Positions 15,931 through 18,658 of a DNA stretch of 18,658 bases are shown here, piece after piece. The stretch lies in NCBI GenBank assembly GCA_937975585.1, contig CALJUC010000238.1, positions 1-18,658 of the forward strand, in the 5' to 3' direction. A program made the position numbers and the translations under genes. Origin of the DNA: an uncultured Moraxella sp. Lineage in GTDB: Bacteria > Pseudomonadota > Gammaproteobacteria > Pseudomonadales > Moraxellaceae. The stretch's first letter is position 1. The number at the start of each line of letters is the position of its first letter. The notes under the pieces are model-generated. The model was not told the DNA's origin, searched no databases, and worked only from the letters and a program-made list of their open reading frames with translations.

Positions 15931-16067
15931 TAGGCGCACATAAGTCTAAAATGAGCGTATTTTATAGCACACAATACCAACTAATACTATTAAAAACCGC
16001 ATAGAAAAGCCGAATTTCGTATCATTAAAGTGTAACTAATTATCATTAACTATTAAGTGGTTATAAA

Positions 16068-16697
16068 TTATCCAATTGAGCGTTTAGTAGCCGATTTTTC
16101 CTTACATTGCTGACAGTAACCTAATAGCTCAATGACGCTTGACTGGATATCAAACTGTGATTGACTTGCGACCTGTTGGATCACACTGTCCAGTGGACTA
16201 TGGCTAAACTCTTGCACATCGCCACATTGCTGACAAATCAAAAACGCAGCCACATGTTTATCATCTGGCTGACAGCATGGGAAGAAAACCTTACTAGAGC
16301 TTAATTGGTGAATAAACCCATACTCTAGCAAGAAGTCCAAACTGCGATAGACGGTAGGCGGTGCAACGGTTTTGTCACTCAGTTTTTGTAATTGTGCCAA
16401 CAAATCATACGCACCAATCGGTGTCGGTGCCTGCAAAATAAGACGATAAACTTGCTCACGTAATGGGGTAAAGCGAATACCTTGCGATTGGCAAGTCTGC
16501 TTTGCAATGGCAATACGCTGCTCAAGCACTGTCGAATCTACCTGTGAGTGACAAGACAAAGCTTGCACATTACTATCACGATTATCTTTCACACTTACGT
16601 CAGAATCAGGCATTGAATGATGACTACAATCGGGTAGGGGAGTCACTTTAGGGTTGCAAGCATAATCTGTATCAGAGGATGAATGAGAAGCTGTCAT
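16068..16697 (-). CDS. zur: Fur-family zinc uptake regulator (Zur-like) with extended N-terminus
   Basis: A metal-dependent repressor of the Fur family, most like Zur, which represses zinc-uptake genes when zinc is plentiful. The winged helix lies at about 70-132, with APPTVYRSLDFLLEYGFIH matching Zur in E. coli (KPPTVYRALDFLLEQGFVH). The structural zinc site is Cys155, Cys158, Cys195 and Cys198 (ICQQC, YCQQC). The regulatory site is His130, Cys141 or Cys142, His148 and Glu163, by alignment with E. coli His77, Cys88, His96 and Glu111. At 209 residues it exceeds E. coli Zur (171) through a polar N-terminal tail of about 55 residues with Cys14, Cys24, His26, His27, Cys49 and His50. The start is supported by AAGG 7 nt upstream. 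No znu transport genes are adjacent. Confidence 0.88.
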   Translation of the reverse strand: MTASHSSSDTDYACNPKVTPLPDCSHHSMPDSDVSVKDNRDSNVQALSCHSQVDSTVLEQRIAIAKQTCQSQGIRFTPLREQVYRLILQAPTPIGAYDLLAQLQKLSDKTVAPPTVYRSLDFLLEYGFIHQLSSSKVFFPCCQPDDKHVAAFLICQQCGDVQEFSHSPLDSVIQQVASQSQFDIQSSVIELLGYCQQCKEKSATKRSIG

Positions 16698-17064
16698 AAA
16701 AATACCTTAACGATGGTGTAATGGTACAAACTAAGCAAAGCAAACGCGGGATAATAGAGAGATACGCCAAATATTATATAGTCATAGTGACCCTATTTAG
16801 ATATCTTATTAACAAACCATAAAATAGTATAGCGTTATATATAGTCAATGGCGACTTGATGCACCTATCTCAACTGATTATAATAATTTGAATTTAACAA
16901 AAAATTGCCTTATCAAAACTGGCGAACCTGTATAGGTCGATGTCAGTATACCCGCATAGGGTCTCAGTCACTCAAGCATGCCATCATTCATTAACGTATT
17001 AGCTAATACGTTACCTTAACATAGTCAATGTACGCCTAACGCGAATCGAATATACCCAATCCTT
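16698..17064. other. Divergent non-coding region between zur and atpI
   Basis: 367 nt between two genes read away from each other. It contains a perfect 22-bp palindrome near the atpI side and AT-rich TATAAT-like stretches on the zur side (minus strand, near 16778-16783). I could not find a convincing Zur box of the GTTATA-N-TATAAC type. Confidence 0.5.
16992..17013. repeat. Perfect 22-bp palindrome upstream of atpI
   Basis: The left arm TAACGTATTAG (16992-17002) is followed directly by its exact reverse complement CTAATACGTTA (17003-17013), with no spacer. It lies 51 nt before the atpI start and about 295 nt before the zur start. Such a long gapless palindrome is typical of a dimeric repressor operator, but no cognate regulator is evident. 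Confidence 0.8.
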
Positions 17065-17517
17065 ATGTCTAAACTATCAAAACCCAAATCGTCACCTGCT
17101 ATCGCGCCGACGAGTCGTCCAGCACAGCCATTTCAAGCGTATCCATTACAGAAAGCCGTGCGAAAACAAGCTTGGTTAATATTATTACTACTATTAATCG
17201 GTATGCTGATTGATTGGTATAGCAAACACCCTGATTGGATTATCAGTAAAAACATCTTGGCCGGTAGCGTGTTAGCATGGGTAGGGCAGTTGGTTTTCGC
17301 CAAAATATCGTTGAGCTTATCCGGTTACCGCCAACGCCGCCAAATTATTCATCGCTTTTATGCGGCACACTTAATCAAATGGGTCCTCACGCTGATTGGC
17401 TTTGTAATGATTTTTAAATTTTTGATGCCATTACGCGCAATGTGGGTATTCACCGGCTTTATGCTGTTACAGGTAAGTTACACATTCTTAATGTATCAAC
17501 AACGCAAAACCGACTAA
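17065..17517 (+). CDS. atpI: ATP synthase subunit I
   Basis: A small inner-membrane protein encoded ahead of the F-type ATP synthase genes, thought to help assemble the c-ring. It has 150 residues: a polar, Pro/Ser/Lys-rich N-terminus (1-33) and four hydrophobic segments at about 36-52, 65-80, 98-120 and 124-142, with basic loops (GYRQRRQIIHRFY). Sequence similarity in this family is weak, so the call rests on the four-helix topology and on its position upstream of atpB in the same direction. No Shine-Dalgarno is visible before the ATG, so initiation may be weak or the transcript leaderless. The gap to atpB is unusually long (540 nt). Confidence 0.85.
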   Translation: MSKLSKPKSSPAIAPTSRPAQPFQAYPLQKAVRKQAWLILLLLLIGMLIDWYSKHPDWIISKNILAGSVLAWVGQLVFAKISLSLSGYRQRRQIIHRFYAAHLIKWVLTLIGFVMIFKFLMPLRAMWVFTGFMLLQVSYTFLMYQQRKTD

Positions 17518-17625
17518 CTTAAGTACAGCTGCATTATATGACATGAATGTTGCATAAAATTATGATTTTCTGTGACTAATTCTGCAAAAAAAAGCAAATC
17601 AATGATAAATTAATTCATTTAATCC

Positions 17626-17655
17626 TTTACAAAAAGGTAACAGTTGCTTTAATAT
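17626..17655 (+). promoter_or_regulatory. Candidate promoter of the atpB-led operon
   Basis: TTTACA (17626-17631, five of six matches to the -35 consensus) and TAATAT (17650-17655) with an 18-nt spacer. TATAGA overlaps at 17653. Transcription would begin near 17662, just before the large hairpin, giving a leader of about 395 nt. Confidence 0.4.
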
Positions 17656-17671
17656 AGACAGGATTTTTAGC

Positions 17672-17740
17672 AAGCAAGATAAGGGACGAACTGCGAGCGC
17701 TACGGATAGGCGTTGTTAGTGTTGTGTACTTATCTTGCTT
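17672..17740 (+). repeat. 12-bp inverted repeat in the atpB leader
   Basis: AAGCAAGATAAG (17672-17683) and its exact reverse complement CTTATCTTGCTT (17729-17740) enclose 45 nt. In RNA they would form a long stem right after the predicted transcript start. No T run follows at once (TGTTTTATG), so it is not a simple terminator. Confidence 0.65.
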
Positions 17741-17950
17741 TGTTTTATGTAAAATTTGACCTAATTATTGAGTCAAGCAACGCCCCAGTCAGTGTAATAA
17801 ATAAACGATCTATTAGGCGTTGAGTGAAATAAACTATTCATTTCCTCATACATAAATGGACGTAAATTTACAGCTACTTTGCAACGTGGTTATTGCTGAG
17901 CTTCAGGGTCCCCCATTCTTAGACACGCGTTATTGTCAAAAATGGTTATC

Positions 17951-18021
17951 GGTAGGCAACTAGACGCCTACCAAGATTGGTATTTTTAACAGTAAATCGT
18001 GATTACCAAGACAAACTTGGT
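17951..18021 (+). repeat. Competing hairpins before atpB
   Basis: GGTAGGC (17951-17957) pairs with GCCTACC (17966-17972). TACCA (17969-17973) can instead pair with TGGTA (17978-17982), which is followed by TTTTT, a short terminator-like unit. TTGGTA (17977-17982) can also pair with TACCAA (18004-18009), and ACCAAG (18005-18010) with CTTGGT (18016-18021). The pairs share bases, so not all can form at once. Confidence 0.5.
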
Positions 18022-18057
18022 TATCTATTGGCTCGATTAAGATAAGAAGTGAAGACT

Positions 18058-18658
18058 ATGGCAGCAAACGCAGAAATTACTTCCAATGAGTATATCAAGC
18101 ATCACTTGACCAACTGGACGTTTGGCCATCATCCGACAGAAGGCTGGATCGTTGCAGAAACGCAACAACAAGCTTCTGAAATGGGTTTTAGTGCCATTCA
18201 CTTAGATTCCATGTTATGGTCTATTCTACTCGGTATCATTTTTTGTACTATCTTTTATAGTGTTGCAAAAAGAGCGACATCAGGTGTACCTGGCAAATTA
18301 CAATCGTTTGTAGAGATGATTGTTGATTTTGTCGACAGCAACGTACGTGATACCTACCACGGCACCTCAAAAGTTATTGCGCCGTTAGCACTAACAATCT
18401 TTGTGTGGATTTTCCTAATGAATGCCTTGGACTTGTTACCAATTGACTATATCCCAGTCTTGGCACAAAAAATTGGCGCAGCGTTAGGTCATGACCCACA
18501 TCATGTTTATATGAAAATTGTACCAAGTACTGACCCGAACGTAACCTTAGGTATGTCATTCTCAGTATTTGCGTTGATTATTGCTTATAGCATTAAAGAA
18601 AAGGGTTTAGGTGGTTTTATTGGTGAATTAACCTTACACCCATTTAGCGCAAAAAACC
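18058..18658 (+). CDS. atpB: F-type ATP synthase subunit a (5' part, runs off window)
   Basis: Subunit a of the membrane Fo sector, which forms the proton half-channels against the c-ring. The reading frame is open from the ATG at 18058 to the window end (200 codons), so the gene is incomplete. The start is MAANAEITSNEYIKHHL, with GAAGTGAAG before it. Family blocks are LTNWTFG, HLDSMLWS, the first helix (ILLGIIFCTIFYSVAKRAT), GVPGKLQSFVE, FVDSNVRDTYHG, PLALTIFVWIFLMNALDLLP and GELTLHPFSAKN. The essential Arg of the later helix (E. coli Arg210) is beyond the window. The remaining atp genes are expected downstream but not seen. Confidence 0.95.
   Translation, partial: MAANAEITSNEYIKHHLTNWTFGHHPTEGWIVAETQQQASEMGFSAIHLDSMLWSILLGIIFCTIFYSVAKRATSGVPGKLQSFVEMIVDFVDSNVRDTYHGTSKVIAPLALTIFVWIFLMNALDLLPIDYIPVLAQKIGAALGHDPHHVYMKIVPSTDPNVTLGMSFSVFALIIAYSIKEKGLGGFIGELTLHPFSAKN

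Larger units (their letters stand above)
17518..18057 (+). other. Long structured region between atpI and atpB
   Basis: 540 nt with no supported gene, where atpI and atpB are usually close together. It contains a promoter candidate (17626-17655), a 12-bp inverted repeat (17672-17740), a 9-nt direct repeat TAGGCGTTG (17707-17715, 17814-17822) whose core is complementary to CAACGCC (17778-17784), and a chain of short complementary segments at 17951-18021. It looks like an RNA leader of about 395 nt for the atp operon. Confidence 0.55.

Noticed and set aside
16031..16045. Fur-box-like sequence (TGTAACT-A-ATTATCA)
   Set aside because: One half matches perfectly, but the other only 4 of 7. It lies between the zur stop and the cpdA gene, about 230 nt from cpdA, in AT-rich DNA, so it is too weak to annotate.
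16800..16900. Zur-box-like AT-rich stretches (GTTATATATAG, GATTATAATAAT)
   Set aside because: The symmetry does not fit the Zur consensus in either register. AT-rich background gives such matches easily.
17856..17963. 35-codon frame in the atpB leader as a real gene
   Set aside because: It has no ribosome binding site, no homology that I recognise and a length expected by chance. I kept it only as part of the leader hypothesis.
18374..18559. Minus-strand open frame inside atpB
   Set aside because: It is antisense to the conserved ATP synthase subunit a frame, and the product has no family features.

Overview
The window looks like a chromosomal housekeeping segment of a gammaproteobacterium of the family Moraxellaceae (Moraxella/Psychrobacter/Acinetobacter relatives). 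The reasons are the rRNA 3' ends, the moderate-to-low G+C, the dksA-gluQ pair, a murD-ftsW pair standing apart from the rest of the dcw cluster, and the general flavour of the proteins. The genus is an inference from remembered family sequences, not from a search. I see no insertion sequence, phage gene, CRISPR array, tRNA or toxin-antitoxin pair.

Layout. 1-530: end of an rRNA operon (3' end of 23S, 5S, strong terminator). 747-2840: large-subunit KatE/HPII-type catalase. 3033-5018: 5'-nucleotidase/UshA-like lipoprotein. 5103-8064 (minus): cydA-cydB-cydX, a cytochrome bd quinol oxidase with an 11-nt cydA/cydB overlap and a long-tailed CydX. 8065-8888: long non-coding stretch with several inverted repeats. 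8889-9275: small secreted DUF2147-like protein. 9416-9754 (minus): PII signal protein without an adjacent amtB. 10351-13096: murD-ftsW. 13128-14564 (minus): dksA-gluQ. 14950-15801 (minus): cAMP phosphodiesterase CpdA. 16068-16697 (minus): Zur-type Fur-family repressor with a long Cys/His-containing N-terminal tail. 17065-18658: atpI, a 540-nt structured gap, then the 5' part of atpB, which runs off the window.

The genes form several independent modules: oxidative stress defence (catalase), respiration (bd oxidase and F-type ATP synthase), nutrient sensing and scavenging (nucleotidase, PII, Zur, CpdA), and cell-wall synthesis and division (murD, ftsW). Three intergenic terminators lie between convergent genes and may serve both sides.

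No clearly new multi-gene system is visible. The best leads are: (i) a Cys in the catalase exactly where it could form a Cys-Tyr bond with the haem-ligand Tyr; (ii) a long, repeat-rich leader in front of atpB with competing hairpins; (iii) a perfect 22-bp palindrome between zur and atpI; (iv) the Zur N-terminal tail; (v) the elongated hydrophilic tail on CydX; (vi) a possible sigma-54/NtrC control region for the PII gene.
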